Origin: Bacteriovoracaceae bacterium
GTDB taxonomy: Bacteria; Bdellovibrionota; Bacteriovoracia; Bacteriovoracales; Bacteriovoracaceae
Assembly (NCBI GenBank): GCA_016784965.1
Contig: JADHTQ010000030.1
Coordinates: 1-51,595 of the forward strand
Direction of reading: 5' to 3'
DNA length: 51,595 nt
Under the pieces are notes generated by a model, which was not told the DNA's origin, did no database searches, and worked only from the letters and a program-made list of their open reading frames with translations. This document shows positions 42,119-51,595 of the stretch, piece after piece. The position numbers and the translations under genes were made by a program. Position 1 is the first letter of the stretch. The number at the start of each line of letters is the position of its first letter.

Positions 42119-43345
42119 TTACTTAAGTCTTAAAAACTTCCTTTTTCCGATTTTTAAAACTTTGCCCACATGAGACTCATCGAGAATCATCTGGGCATCG
42201 TTTACTTTATCTGCATCAAAAAAACTTACTGCATTTTGTTTAACTAATCTGCGCCCCTCTCCTTTACTAGATAACACACCAGCATCTGACAAAATGGTCA
42301 CCAAGTCCGCCCCTCGCTTAAACTCAAACTCTGGAATATCGTCGGGAAGCTTCTTTTTAGAAAAAACATTTTCAAATTTTTGTCGCATTTGTAGGCCCAT
42401 CTGTTCACCATGGAAAAAAGACACAACCTTTGAAGCCAACTCTTTTTTGGCCATGTTTGGATGAAGCAATTCCTGTTCTAAGTCATTTTTTAGCTTCTCA
42501 AATTCTTTAGGGGTAAGCCCTGCTACAAATTGATAATACTCAAGCATAAGGTTATCAGGAATACTCATTAACTTGCCAAATTTTTCAAAGGGCTCTTCTT
42601 TAATCCCAATATAGTTTCCAAGAGACTTACTCATTTTCTGGGTTCCACAAGTTCCAGTGATAATCGGCAGTAGCATGGCAACCTGAGGCCTTAAATCAGC
42701 AATTTTGAGGTAGTCTCTGCCCATTAAGACATTAAATTTTTGGTCGGTACCACCAAGCTCAACATCTGCCTTGATATAAACAGAGTCAATTCCCTGTAGT
42801 ACTGGATAAAACAGTTCGTGTAGAGAGACTGAAACACCTTGGTCTAAGCGATCCCTAAAAGTTTCATGTCCCAGTAGTTTTGCAACTGTTACTCCAGAGG
42901 CCCATTTGATTACATCCTTGAGTGAGACATCACTAAACCACTCTGATTGAAACCTAATTTCAGTTTTATCTCGGTCTAAAACAGTAAATAACTGCTCCAT
43001 ATATTGCGAAGCATTCTCTTTGATGGCCTCCATACTAAGGCTAGGTCTTGATTCATTTCTACCAGTTGGGTCACCAATACTTGCGGTGTAATCGCCAATG
43101 ATAACAACACCTTTGTGACCTAAATCCTGGAATTGTCGCATTTTCTTATAGGGCACAAGGTGACCTAGATGTACATCACTACCGGTGGGATCAATCCCAC
43201 ATTTAACCACCAAGGGAATCTGCGTAGCTATTGACTTTTTCAACATTTGCTCAAACTCTTCAACGGGCGTAATTTCAACTACTCCAAATTTTAGAATTTC
43301 TAGTTGCCTTTTATATTCTACTTCTACCCACTGCTCATCTTTCAT
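42119..43345 (-). CDS. tyrS: Tyrosyl-tRNA synthetase
   Basis: A 408-residue class I synthetase that charges tRNA-Tyr. The HIGH motif appears as VHLGHLVPYKKM, the second signature as KMSKSLGNYIGI, and a C-terminal S4 RNA-binding domain runs to the end (LLSSKGEG... in variant form ASVLSSKGEGRRLVKQNAV). Length and features fit the TyrRS branch common in Gram-negative bacteria. GGAG lies seven bases before the ATG. It converges with the FKBP gene, with two bases between stops. Confidence 0.96.
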   Translation of the reverse strand: MKDEQWVEVEYKRQLEILKFGVVEITPVEEFEQMLKKSIATQIPLVVKCGIDPTGSDVHLGHLVPYKKMRQFQDLGHKGVVIIGDYTASIGDPTGRNESRPSLSMEAIKENASQYMEQLFTVLDRDKTEIRFQSEWFSDVSLKDVIKWASGVTVAKLLGHETFRDRLDQGVSVSLHELFYPVLQGIDSVYIKADVELGGTDQKFNVLMGRDYLKIADLRPQVAMLLPIITGTCGTQKMSKSLGNYIGIKEEPFEKFGKLMSIPDNLMLEYYQFVAGLTPKEFEKLKNDLEQELLHPNMAKKELASKVVSFFHGEQMGLQMRQKFENVFSKKKLPDDIPEFEFKRGADLVTILSDAGVLSSKGEGRRLVKQNAVSFFDADKVNDAQMILDESHVGKVLKIGKRKFLRLK

Positions 43346-43549
43346 TTTTGCTCTCCAAATGTTTTTGCTTCATTTGTATATTGGCCTATAAACTATAAAA
43401 TTTCAAAGGACGTTTTTGCCTGTTTTGTATTGCTCATACCATGGTAACATTTATTGTAATAGCTGTTTCCAGATAAGATTAGACATGATAGTGATATCTA
43501 GTTGTTTTCTTTACAAGATGTGAAAATTTTTTTAAATTACGAGGCAGGT

Positions 43550-44047
43550 TTGGACAACAATTTTTCTATTCGAGTATACAAACAAAATTTTAATTTTGCC
43601 TGTTCTCATTTTTTGTTTTTGCAAAATGGTAAGCGGGAACCTCTCCATGGACATAACTACAAGGTGGCCGTAAAGGGAGAAAATAGACTTAACTCAGATA
43701 TGGTATTTGATTTTTTAGATATAAAACCCATTGTACGAGAAGTGTGCAGTTACCTAGATCATAGGGTTTTGCTTCCAAGCAAGAATGAGATGATAAAGCT
43801 TACAGAAGATGGCCCAAATTTAAAAATTACTACAGCAGACGGTCATTACTTTAGCATTCCACAAAATGATACCATTGTTCTACCCATAACCAATACTAGT
43901 GCAGAACGACTTGCCCAGTATATTGCCCATCGAATTGAGGAGTTAGTATATAAGTATTTTCGTTATTCTTTCAAATTCTTAGAAGTTGAAGTTGAAGAAA
44001 CCCCTGGTCAGAGTGCTACATATAGGATTGATGGAGAACAGAAGTGA
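43550..44047 (+). CDS. PTPS-family pterin enzyme of the PTPS-III type (EX2HGH)
   Basis: A 6-pyruvoyltetrahydropterin synthase/QueD-fold protein of about 165 residues. Zinc-binding His residues lie in FACSHF and in EPLHGHNY. The family's usual catalytic Cys upstream of HGH is absent and Glu takes its position, giving EX2HGH. In characterised PTPS-III enzymes this variant cleaves dihydroneopterin triphosphate to 6-hydroxymethyldihydropterin, substituting for FolB in folate synthesis; the role here is inferred. I chose the TTG at 43550 because GAGG lies five bases upstream; the frame is open to 43502. The stop overlaps the next gene by four bases (GTGA). Confidence 0.82.
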   Translation: MDNNFSIRVYKQNFNFACSHFLFLQNGKREPLHGHNYKVAVKGENRLNSDMVFDFLDIKPIVREVCSYLDHRVLLPSKNEMIKLTEDGPNLKITTADGHYFSIPQNDTIVLPITNTSAERLAQYIAHRIEELVYKYFRYSFKFLEVEVEETPGQSATYRIDGEQK

Positions 44048-44730
44048 ATTTTATCAAACTAAAGTCGGGTACAAGCGTTGAAGGCGATGAAATTGTCGCA
44101 TATAAGGCCGAAAAAAAATATAGTAAGTATATTTACTTGATTGCAGGAATGCATGGAGACGAGGTAGAAAGCGTTTATCTTTTAAATCACCTTCTCGAGT
44201 ACTTAAAAGAAAACGAGGATCTTGATTTACCTCTAATTATTATACCCATTTTAAACATTGATGGTCATAGGATCGGAACCCGAACTAACTCTCACGGAGT
44301 AGATTTAAATCACAATTACCCAACTGCAGATTGGTCTGCAAACTTTACAGATAAAAAGTATCATCCTGGAGCTGCTCCTCTTAGTGAGCCTGAAAACAAA
44401 TATCTTATAAAACTATTTGCCAAGTATTCACCCAAGTTAGTAATTAATTTTCATTCACAAAAACCCGTTTTAAGATACAATGGTAATTGTTACAAAATTG
44501 CAGACTTTATATCAGAGTTTAACTCATACCCCATATCTATCTTATCAGAAGATCACGACAACCCAGGAAGCCTTGAAAGTCTTTGTCTAGAAAAATATGA
44601 TGTGCCTATCCTAACCTACACTTGTCCCATCATTACAGAAAAGCGCTCTCTAAAAGATATCTGGGAGGAAAATGAAGAAGCTCTTACAAATATGTTGCAA
44701 TCAACGATTTTAGAAGATTTCACAAAATAA
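44044..44730 (+). CDS. M14-family zinc carboxypeptidase-like protein
   Basis: A 228-residue protein with the M14 zinc site: GMHGDEVES (H37, E40) and NFHSQ (H137), plus GVDLNHNYPTADW carrying the substrate-binding Asn/Arg region. Short cytoplasmic members such as MpaA act on murein peptides or gamma-glutamyl bonds. The usual catalytic Glu near the C-terminus is not evident: the expected segment reads LTYTCP (190-195). So it may be inactive or use another base. It is translationally coupled (GTGA) to the PTPS-like gene. Confidence 0.78.
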   Translation: MNFIKLKSGTSVEGDEIVAYKAEKKYSKYIYLIAGMHGDEVESVYLLNHLLEYLKENEDLDLPLIIIPILNIDGHRIGTRTNSHGVDLNHNYPTADWSANFTDKKYHPGAAPLSEPENKYLIKLFAKYSPKLVINFHSQKPVLRYNGNCYKIADFISEFNSYPISILSEDHDNPGSLESLCLEKYDVPILTYTCPIITEKRSLKDIWEENEEALTNMLQSTILEDFTK

Positions 44731-44743
44731 TGTTCTCTCTCCG

Positions 44744-45727
44744 TCAAGAGGCCATTTGAAAATTAAAGACAGAATACAAAACTAAATTTTTTATCTTCCC
44801 CATGCCTATCAACAACATCTCACTGTCTGTTTGCTGGTATACCCAAAATAACTGCTGGGCATCTACGTGTAAGAGTTCATTCTGAATCTTGTTGTCTTGT
44901 AGGTTTTGGGCAATTCCATTCATGTAACGTAGGGCCGCCTTGCCTGAGAGTATCACCTTTTCTAGAGGTAAAACTTCATCTACCCCCATGGAAATTGGTA
45001 GATAATCGCCCGCAGAAATATATTTATCACCAATTTTATTAGGCCATTTGCCCTTTTTTAAAGAATCTTTGTAATCCACCTCACCTATACTCTCTCGCAC
45101 CAAGGCCACAAGTACTCCAAGAGTTCCAAGATATTTAGCGCAATCACTAAATAAAGTTCTAATGTATGTTCCAGAACTTACTGTAAATCGAATTGATAAA
45201 TAGGGAAATTTATATTTAACAACTTCAATATTATGAATAACTCTCTTTTTGGGTTCCTTTTTTACTGTAATATTAGCACGGGCCCACTTGTGTAGTGGAA
45301 CACCACAATGTTTTGCTGCAGAAAACTTATGGGGGGCCTGTAGGTATTCTCCAATAAATTGACTTCTAAGCTTCTGTTCAATAAAATTTTGATCAAATTT
45401 AGAGATAACATCTTTTATATAGTCACTGTTATCTTGTTGAGAAGGTGGCACCGTTTGGTCACCTGTATCTGTATGGACTCCAAGTTTGCCAACGGCCAAG
45501 TATGTTTTTGGCAACAATTTATGAACGTATTCATTTATTTTCGTGGCACCCCCAACTCCCAGCAATAATACTCCCGAAGCAAATGGATCGAGGGTTCCAA
45601 AATGACCAATTTTGCCATAATCTAATTTATTTAAATTTTTTTTGAAATGTCTAACGACATCATATGAGGTAATACCGGCCGGTTTAAAAACATTAAACAC
45701 CCTAGGAGATGTTGTCAATTGTCTCAC
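44744..45727 (-). CDS. truB: tRNA pseudouridine(55) synthase
   Basis: A 327-residue TruB that makes pseudouridine 55 in tRNA T loops. The N-terminal VFKPAGITSYDVVRHF and the catalytic GHFGTLDPFASGVLLLGVGGATK (split by position: the Asp in GTLDP) are unmistakable, as is SSGTYIRTLFSD. A GTG start at 45727 overlaps rbfA by 26 bases, suggesting translational coupling; a GTG at 45700 is an alternative. It is the last gene of the rimP-nusA-infB-rbfA-truB operon. Confidence 0.95.
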   Translation of the reverse strand: MRQLTTSPRVFNVFKPAGITSYDVVRHFKKNLNKLDYGKIGHFGTLDPFASGVLLLGVGGATKINEYVHKLLPKTYLAVGKLGVHTDTGDQTVPPSQQDNSDYIKDVISKFDQNFIEQKLRSQFIGEYLQAPHKFSAAKHCGVPLHKWARANITVKKEPKKRVIHNIEVVKYKFPYLSIRFTVSSGTYIRTLFSDCAKYLGTLGVLVALVRESIGEVDYKDSLKKGKWPNKIGDKYISAGDYLPISMGVDEVLPLEKVILSGKAALRYMNGIAQNLQDNKIQNELLHVDAQQLFWVYQQTDSEMLLIGMGKIKNLVLYSVFNFQMAS

Positions 45728-46061
45728 TCGATTTTAGAAGTTCTGTAATGCTCTTTTCGGATTCATAGCGGGAATCAAAATAAAAAGCAATTACAGGAAC
45801 ATGCCTTACATTTAGAGTTTTGGCCAACATTGAACGCACTCGACTACTGATGCTGGACATGGCCTCCTTAACCTCTTCGTACTTAGTTGAATCAAAGGTA
45901 TCCCAGTATACTTTTGCATACCCCATATCTGCATTTAATTCTACCTTGGTAACACTTACAAATTGAAGTCTGGGATCTGAAAACGAACTGCGAAGCAAAA
46001 CATTGATTGTTTCTTTAAGCTTCTGGGCATATTTTTCTTTTTTAACAGATTTTTTTTTCAT
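45702..46061 (-). CDS. rbfA: Ribosome-binding factor A
   Basis: A 119-residue KH-fold protein for 30S maturation and cold adaptation. Key segments are INVLLRSSFSDPRLQFVSVT, the central MGYAKVYWDTF and the C-terminal VRHVPVIAFYFDSRYESEK. It starts 16 bases after infB and overlaps truB. Confidence 0.93.
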   Translation of the reverse strand: MKKKSVKKEKYAQKLKETINVLLRSSFSDPRLQFVSVTKVELNADMGYAKVYWDTFDSTKYEEVKEAMSSISSRVRSMLAKTLNVRHVPVIAFYFDSRYESEKSITELLKSSETIDNIS

Positions 46062-46077
46062 ACAAAAAAGTCAAAGG

Positions 46078-48984
46078 TTACAATGCTTGTGATTTGTGAT
46101 CTGTATCTGTAGCATCCTGCTGTTCCTGTTGTTCTTGCTGTTCTTTTTCTTGTTGTGCCTTGGCCTTTTCAAGCTCCTCTCTTTCAAGATCTTCTAACGT
46201 TCTCTTTTTTTCTACCCTTTCATATGCTTCAAATTGATCGCCTACCTTCACATCATTGAAGTTTTCAAGACCAATCCCACACTCATAACCACTTTGAACA
46301 TCTTTGACATCATCTTTAAAGCGCCTCAAGGAAGACATCTTTCCATCAAACACAATCTTCCCATTTCGCAGCAATCTAATATTGCAACCTCGTACAATTT
46401 TTCCCTCGCCAACAAAGCATCCTGCAATCACGCCAACCTTTGGCACCATAAAAGTTTCTCGTACTTCAGCTCGCCCCAAAAATTGCTCATGGAACTCAGG
46501 CTCCAGTAGTCCTTCTGTGGCCAACTTAACATCATTTATGAGCTCATAAATGACAGAATAAGTTTTAATATCGATGCCATCTGCCTCCGCGAGTCTTCTG
46601 GCAGAGCTAATAGGTCTCATATTAAAGCCGATAATAAATCCAAGTGATGACTTAGCTAAGGCCACATCACTATCTGTAATGGCCCCCACTCCTCCACCAA
46701 TAATTTTAACTGTAACTTCTTTATTTCCAAGAGCAAGTAATGATTGCTTAATGGCCTCATAAGAACCTTGAACATCAGCTCGAATAATTAAGTTGAGATC
46801 CTTTTGTTTTGTTACATTATCTGGTTCAGCAGCAAAAAAGTCCTCTAGAGAAATTTTGCCTTTAACTGGCATCGCATCCATCTCTTTTCTCTGCTGTACT
46901 CTATTGGCCACAATCTTTTTGGCCTCTCTTTCATTTTTAACTACATTTAGGATATCGCCAGGAAGAGGAGTACTATCCAAACCTAGTATTTGCACCGGTA
47001 TGGAAGGACCTGCACTGACCAAAATTTTCCCCAAACTATTCATCAAATTTCTCGCTCGTCCAGAGCACTCACCAATGACAATGCTGTCACCTTTTTTAAG
47101 AGTTCCTTTTTGAATCAAAACAGTTGCAACAGGGCCTCGACCTTGTTCAATTTTAGATTCGACAACAACACCTTCTGCCTTTCCGGTAGAGTCCGCTCTT
47201 AACTCTTGCATATCTGCTTGTAGTACAGCGGCTTCTAACAAGTCGTCGATCCCATCTCCTTTTAAAGCAGAAATCGGAACAAACTGAGTGTCGCCTCCCC
47301 ATTCTTCAGGAGTAATATGAAATTCGGCCAATTCTTGTTTAACCTTATCTGGATTGCTGCCCTCTTTGTCCATTTTATTAACAGCGACAATTATCGGAAC
47401 TTCTGCTTGTTGGCAAAAGCGTATTGATTCCTTCGTTTGAGGCATAACACCATCATCTGCAGCAACGACTAAAATAACGATATCGGTAACATTGGCACCA
47501 CGCTGTCTCATAGAAGTAAATGCCGCATGTCCTGGGGTATCAAGAAACGTTAGTGTCTTCTCACCGACTTTAACAGAATAAGCGCCAATATGCTGAGTTA
47601 TTCCCCCAGCTTCACCTTGAACAACTTTTGAGTTTCTAATGTGATCTAGTAAAGTAGTCTTACCATGGTCTACATGTCCCATTATAGTAATAATTGGATC
47701 ACGCAATGGAAGTTTGCTTTGATCCTCTTCGCTTAATGTTTCAATACCAATCACCTCATCCTCATTAAAGGCCCTATCTTCAACCCGATATTCATATATA
47801 CCTGCAAGTAGAGTACAAAGCTTAAGTCCTAAGTAGTCTTCAGACTTCAATAAAAGCCCTACACTCAACGCATCATCAGCAAGGGTCTGAAACTTAACAC
47901 TTAGCTTCTTTGCGAGTTCTTCGGCACTAGTAACTTGATGAATATAAACAATACGTTTAGACTCTTTTACATCAGTTATCTCAGTTTTGGACCTAGCTCC
48001 CAAATAGACTTTTTTTCTTTTAACTTGATTATAAATCGGCTTGCCCAAAGAACTTAAAGTTGAGTATGATTTTAGCTCTTCTTCGGCCCGTGACAAACTC
48101 ATGGTTCGAGCTCTGTTTTGCAGACCTTTAGTAGGCTTACCAGACATCATAGAAGCTAGATTGCCTAGCCGCTTATTGCTTTTTGTACGACCTTCACTGT
48201 CTCCATCGGCTGCAGCCTCAGTAGTGGTTTCCTTTTTAGTCTCGCTCTCTGTTTCCTTATCAGTGGAATTCGCTTCTTTTTTTGGTGGAATATAAACAGG
48301 AGTAAATTTATGTGCCTTTTTAGCTTTAGGAGCTTCTTTATCTTGCCCCTGCTTTGCACCATCATCTTCTTGCTTATCAGCTTGCTCTACTGCCGGATCT
48401 GGCATATGAACCACTCTCAAGCCAGAAGAGCCTTTTTTAATACTAACGCCGGCTGAAGCCTGCTCAACGGCTTTGTCTGTAAGTTCATCTTTGTTAGCTT
48501 CCAAAGCCTCAACTGTTCCAACTTCCTCAATGCCTGAAGAAGTAGGTAGCTTATCCTCAGATAAATCTGTAGCAGTTGTATCCGTAACCTCTGAGGTGAT
48601 TGCCTCATCCTGGGCAAGTACAGCTTCTGGTTGTGTCGCTATAGCGCTTGGCTCCTCAACATTTTTTTTGCGAACTACAGTTTTTCTTTTAACTGTTATA
48701 ACTTTAGAAGAGGATTCTTGTTCCTTCTCCTTTTCTTTTTTAGAAGTCTTAGCAGTAGTAGTTTTCTTTTTGGCAACTTTCTTTTTGCGGACAACTTTTT
48801 TCTTCTTTTTTGATTCTATTTGGGCCTTTTGAGCAGTGAAGAGGTCTTGAACTTTTTGTACATCTTCGTCTGAAAGGACAGCCATATGATTTCTGACAGA
48901 AAACCCATTCTCACGCAACTTATCTACAAGGTCAAAAGGACGTATGTCCAACTCTTTCGCTAATTCAAAAATCTTTTTGGGCAT
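46078..48984 (-). CDS. infB: Translation initiation factor IF-2
   Basis: A GTPase of about 968 residues that places initiator tRNA on the ribosome. The start is the ATG at 48984 ([16 protein letters not shown]), with GGAG eight bases upstream; the frame is open to 49002. An IF2-N module (1-55) is followed by a long Lys/Glu-rich low-complexity linker (to about 270). The G domain has [14 protein letters not shown] (about 434-447), [11 protein letters not shown] and NKMD. Domains II, III and IV with FNMRP complete the protein. The C-terminus adds a Gln/Glu-rich tail of about 30 residues. Confidence 0.97.
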   Translation of the reverse strand: MPKKIFELAKELDIRPFDLVDKLRENGFSVRNHMAVLSDEDVQKVQDLFTAQKAQIESKKKKKVVRKKKVAKKKTTTAKTSKKEKEKEQESSSKVITVKRKTVVRKKNVEEPSAIATQPEAVLAQDEAITSEVTDTTATDLSEDKLPTSSGIEEVGTVEALEANKDELTDKAVEQASAGVSIKKGSSGLRVVHMPDPAVEQADKQEDDGAKQGQDKEAPKAKKAHKFTPVYIPPKKEANSTDKETESETKKETTTEAAADGDSEGRTKSNKRLGNLASMMSGKPTKGLQNRARTMSLSRAEEELKSYSTLSSLGKPIYNQVKRKKVYLGARSKTEITDVKESKRIVYIHQVTSAEELAKKLSVKFQTLADDALSVGLLLKSEDYLGLKLCTLLAGIYEYRVEDRAFNEDEVIGIETLSEEDQSKLPLRDPIITIMGHVDHGKTTLLDHIRNSKVVQGEAGGITQHIGAYSVKVGEKTLTFLDTPGHAAFTSMRQRGANVTDIVILVVAADDGVMPQTKESIRFCQQAEVPIIVAVNKMDKEGSNPDKVKQELAEFHITPEEWGGDTQFVPISALKGDGIDDLLEAAVLQADMQELRADSTGKAEGVVVESKIEQGRGPVATVLIQKGTLKKGDSIVIGECSGRARNLMNSLGKILVSAGPSIPVQILGLDSTPLPGDILNVVKNEREAKKIVANRVQQRKEMDAMPVKGKISLEDFFAAEPDNVTKQKDLNLIIRADVQGSYEAIKQSLLALGNKEVTVKIIGGGVGAITDSDVALAKSSLGFIIGFNMRPISSARRLAEADGIDIKTYSVIYELINDVKLATEGLLEPEFHEQFLGRAEVRETFMVPKVGVIAGCFVGEGKIVRGCNIRLLRNGKIVFDGKMSSLRRFKDDVKDVQSGYECGIGLENFNDVKVGDQFEAYERVEKKRTLEDLEREELEKAKAQQEKEQQEQQEQQDATDTDHKSQAL

Positions 48985-49076
48985 TCTGTAATCTCCAAAC
49001 AATCCTTTCAGATCTTTATGCTTAATACCTATATAATAAAACTAAGGTGATAAAGCAAAATATAATTTTCTAGCAG

Positions 49077-50480
49077 TTACTTTAGTTTAAACGTTGCCAG
49101 TTCTTCTCGTAGTCTACGCTCAGCATCGTAAAATTTAGTCTCTTTATCTTCATCAACTTCTTTTTCCAATATACCTTTGTAGGCAGGAATCGCTGATGCT
49201 GTAATTATTTCTTGTTCGTCTTCAATGTCTAACTTACAACTACCATCTTCGATTAACTGCAAGCACTCCTCATGAATCTTTTGTGCCAATGGCTCATCAA
49301 TGTCTAGGATTGGCATCAACTCTTGAGGTGTACTGGCACTTAAATCTGCTATCCCTGTAACGCCCGATTGAACAAGCATTTGAGCAAAGGGATCTGAAAG
49401 AGATGTAATTTGCAGAAGATTTTCAACAGAGTTTTTAATTCTCTCTTGAAGCTTAGTTTTAGAAATTATGTTAATTTTAAACCCTGTAAGCATTGCAGCA
49501 AGCCGTACATTTTGTCCTCTTCGCCCAATGGCCAAAGACAACTGATCATCTTCAACAACTACATCGATTGTGACATTTTCCTCATCTTGCATAATATTTT
49601 CAATTGCAGCAGGTGCAAGGGCCGCTCTTGTAAATGTGTCTAAATCATCTGCCCATTTAACAATATCAATCTTTTCACCTTGCAATTCGTTTACAACGTT
49701 TTGCACTCGCATACCCTTCATACCAACACAAGCTCCAACGGGGTCAATATCGCGATCTGTTGATATAACGGCAATTTTAGCGCGTTGTCCGGGCTCTCTG
49801 GCAGCAGACTTAATAACAATAGTACCATCTTGAATTTCTGGAACCTCAATTTCAAATAGCTGTACTAAAAACAAAGGAGATGTCCGTGACAAGCGAACTT
49901 CTGGTCCCCTGTTAGTCATTACCACCTCGGTTAAATACGCCTGAATTCTGTCTCCTGGCTTGAAATTCTCACCTGGTATAATTTCACGCCTTGGCAAAAT
50001 TGCATCAGCCTTACCTAAATCTACAATAATATTTCCTCTTTCATAACAACGAGCAATTCCTGTTATCAGTTCACCCTCTCGGTGCTTGAATTCAGCAAAT
50101 AAGATCTCTCTTTCTGCATCTCTAACTTTTTGAAAAATTATCTGACGGGCCGTTTGGATATCCACTCTTGTAAACTGAGGGTCATCTATTCTTATTCCTA
50201 ATTGATCACCAATTTCTACATTTTCATCTAAATTTTTAGCTGACTCCAAACTAATATCAACAATTGGATCTTTAACCTCACTAACAACGTTTTTGTACTG
50301 GTAAATTTCAATATCATCATCTACATCATTATATCTGGCTTCATACTCTCCCTGTATTCCAAATTTTTTCCTTGCAGTTACTAGAAAGGCCTGTTCAATG
50401 GCCTTGATTACGACGTCTTTTTCAATTCCGCGCTCTTTTCCTAGTGCCTCAATGACCCTACCCAATTCTGAAAAATTCAT
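49077..50480 (-). CDS. nusA: Transcription termination/antitermination protein NusA
   Basis: A 467-residue NusA. The N-terminal RNA polymerase-binding domain (about 1-125), an S1 domain (about 132-200) and two KH domains (about 230-345; VGACVGMKGMRVQNVVNEL and LAIGRRGQNVRLAAMLTG) are present. A C-terminal acidic helical region follows, with one helix-hairpin-helix-like repeat. It modulates pausing and termination. GGAAGAG lies before the ATG. It sits between rimP and infB as in most bacteria. Confidence 0.97.
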   Translation of the reverse strand: MNFSELGRVIEALGKERGIEKDVVIKAIEQAFLVTARKKFGIQGEYEARYNDVDDDIEIYQYKNVVSEVKDPIVDISLESAKNLDENVEIGDQLGIRIDDPQFTRVDIQTARQIIFQKVRDAEREILFAEFKHREGELITGIARCYERGNIIVDLGKADAILPRREIIPGENFKPGDRIQAYLTEVVMTNRGPEVRLSRTSPLFLVQLFEIEVPEIQDGTIVIKSAAREPGQRAKIAVISTDRDIDPVGACVGMKGMRVQNVVNELQGEKIDIVKWADDLDTFTRAALAPAAIENIMQDEENVTIDVVVEDDQLSLAIGRRGQNVRLAAMLTGFKINIISKTKLQERIKNSVENLLQITSLSDPFAQMLVQSGVTGIADLSASTPQELMPILDIDEPLAQKIHEECLQLIEDGSCKLDIEDEQEIITASAIPAYKGILEKEVDEDKETKFYDAERRLREELATFKLK

Positions 50481-50522
50481 TCAATCTCTTCCTTTTTATT
50501 CATCTACTAAAGATTTCATATC

Positions 50523-51047
50523 TTATGATTTAAAGACCTGTGGTTCTAAGTTTGCTTTTTTAATATTTGTGTAGTTAACCTCAATCAATTGTTCCTCAAT
50601 TTCTAATTTAATGCATTTGTTTGTTGCTTCCTTTAGCAACCCAACTACCTTTTTGCTCTTTTTAAGCTTCTTTGAAAGCCCTTGGGCTTCTAAATTATAA
50701 AACAATACAACGGCCACCCTTTCTCCTATGGCCCAATTAAAATGCTCTAAAGTCTTAAGTTCTCTAAACATTCCTGGGGAGGAAACTTCCAAAGTTATCG
50801 AATCAGGCATCCAACTATTGCCACTTTCCTCTTCGAAACATGGACTTAGGGCCCGGTCTACCCTAACACAATCTTCAATGGCCACAGTTTTAGTCTTTTC
50901 GTCCATGATATACAGACGTAACGTACTACTGTGCTTATTGAATTCTAGGCCATATAAAATTAGATTGCAGTCATACACGACCTTTTGACAAAGGTTATGG
51001 AAGCATTTTTCTAATTCTGTCTCATCTTGTCCAACAACATATTGCAT
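50523..51047 (-). CDS. rimP: Ribosome maturation factor RimP
   Basis: A 174-residue RimP acting in 30S assembly. The central VDRALSPCFEEES and ITLEVSSPGMFRELKT (SPG-x-x-R-x-L motif) identify it, followed by the Sm-like C-terminal domain. I take the ATG at 51047; the open frame continues to a TTG at 51092, but that extension does not match the family. No clear ribosome site is seen. It begins the operon with nusA 42 bases downstream. Confidence 0.9.
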   Translation of the reverse strand: MQYVVGQDETELEKCFHNLCQKVVYDCNLILYGLEFNKHSSTLRLYIMDEKTKTVAIEDCVRVDRALSPCFEEESGNSWMPDSITLEVSSPGMFRELKTLEHFNWAIGERVAVVLFYNLEAQGLSKKLKKSKKVVGLLKEATNKCIKLEIEEQLIEVNYTNIKKANLEPQVFKS

Positions 51048-51116
51048 ACTACATGGCCATAGGCACAAATTACCGATGAGTAGGTTTATCAAATTATTAT
51101 CGTAAAGGCAATACGT

Positions 51117-51595
51117 TTAACACTCCATTATCAATGCATCGCGCTTTTTGCCATAATAGCTGTTTTTGGTGTGCGTTAATTCAAAGCCAGCGTCAAGGTA
51201 CAAAGAAATTGCAGCGCTATTGGAATTTTCCACTTCTAAATAAAACTTCTTAAAACTATGTTGTTTCATGTAATTTATGCAGACCTTAAAAAACTTTCCA
51301 CCTACTCGTTCTCCTCTATATTTTGGAATGATTAACAGCTTCAACAAGTGGGCCCAACTATCTTCCAACGTTGTATTAAATAATACAAGACCTACAATTG
51401 TTTCTACATTCACCTCAGTATTATAACCTGTGGTTAAAACAAATAACTCATACTGACCTTACGTTTCGCAGCCGCTACGCAGCAATTTTGATTAAAAACC
51501 CTCAAACAGTTTAGTGACCGCGCTTTGAAAAAACACTTTTTTTCGACCACATTACTGTAGCCCATAATTATGTTGCTTGACACTTGTCTTAGGCT
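51117..51595 (-). pseudogene. RimI-like GNAT acetyltransferase, frameshifted and cut by the window edge
   Basis: The frame from 51117 upstream encodes the C-terminal two thirds of a GNAT domain: IVGLVLFN strand, LLIIPKYRGERVGGKF (acetyl-CoA loop, variant of Q/RxxGxG/A), and NSNSAAISLYLDAGFELTHT. It has no ATG; a GTG at 51413 is the first start, yet GNAT-like sequence (YELFVLTTGYNTE) continues upstream to about 51462, where a TAA closes the frame. The missing N-terminal part is readable in another frame from the window edge (EKKCFFKARSLNCLRVFNQN), ending at a TAA near 51436. A single-base shift at about 51440-51465 would join them. Confidence 0.65.

Noticed and set aside
48041-48832. Several open frames antisense to the infB linker
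   Set aside because: They are Ser/Phe-rich shadows of the Lys/Glu-rich IF-2 linker with no starts or domains of their own.

Overview
The window is AT-rich Gram-negative DNA, densely coded, with no gene-free stretch longer than about 300 bases. Several things suggest a Bdellovibrionota-type bacterium, most likely close to Bacteriovorax/Halobacteriovorax: an unusually large share of exported proteins, a flagellin with a sigma-28-like promoter, a mevalonate-type isoprenoid gene set (mvaD, fni, prenyltransferase), and the style of the lipoproteins, Cys-rich secreted proteins and SBBP-type propeller. This placement is inference from gene content; no rRNA is present to confirm it.

Layout. (1) 1-7.7 kb: secreted trypsin with three Cys-rich repeats, a methyltransferase, a TSP1-like secreted Cys-rich protein, a PHB-depolymerase-type esterase, small exported proteins, an HTH/HEPN/MNT toxin-antitoxin-like trio and a DUF1353 protein. 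(2) 7.7-14 kb: exported proteins of unknown function, including a C39-like cysteine peptidase lipoprotein and a tandem pair of distantly similar membrane-anchored proteins. (3) 14-22.75 kb: four large co-directional genes, all with signal peptides. They encode a UbiB/ABC1 kinase-like protein with substituted motifs, a 749-residue protein with an alpha-helical C-terminal half, and two mutually similar membrane-associated proteins. This is the best candidate here for an undescribed system. (4) 22.9-26.9 kb: DUF547 protein, AzgA-type purine permease, exported ClpP-like protein and flagellin. (5) 26.9-37.9 kb: more exported proteins, an alpha/beta hydrolase, a PepSY-type membrane protein, an L,D-transpeptidase, an outer-membrane barrel candidate followed by a seven-unit beta-propeller lipoprotein, and a Fic AMPylase-like protein next to tRNA-Arg(TCT). 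(6) 38-51.6 kb: core metabolism and translation. It holds prenyltransferase-fni-mvaD, an FKBP lipoprotein, tyrS, a PTPS-III-like pterin enzyme coupled to an M14 peptidase, and the conserved rimP-nusA-infB-rbfA-truB operon. A RimI-like acetyltransferase gene at the right edge appears to be frameshifted.

How the genes fit together. The right third is ordinary housekeeping. The left two thirds form a secretome-rich accessory region in which most genes carry signal peptides or lipoboxes and have no recognisable family. Pairs of related exported proteins occur there, both adjacent (10.1/11.0 kb; 18.6/20.3 kb) and distant (7.7 and 32.6 kb), so local duplication of exported-protein families seems to have shaped it. 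A role in the envelope or in predation is plausible but not shown by the sequence.
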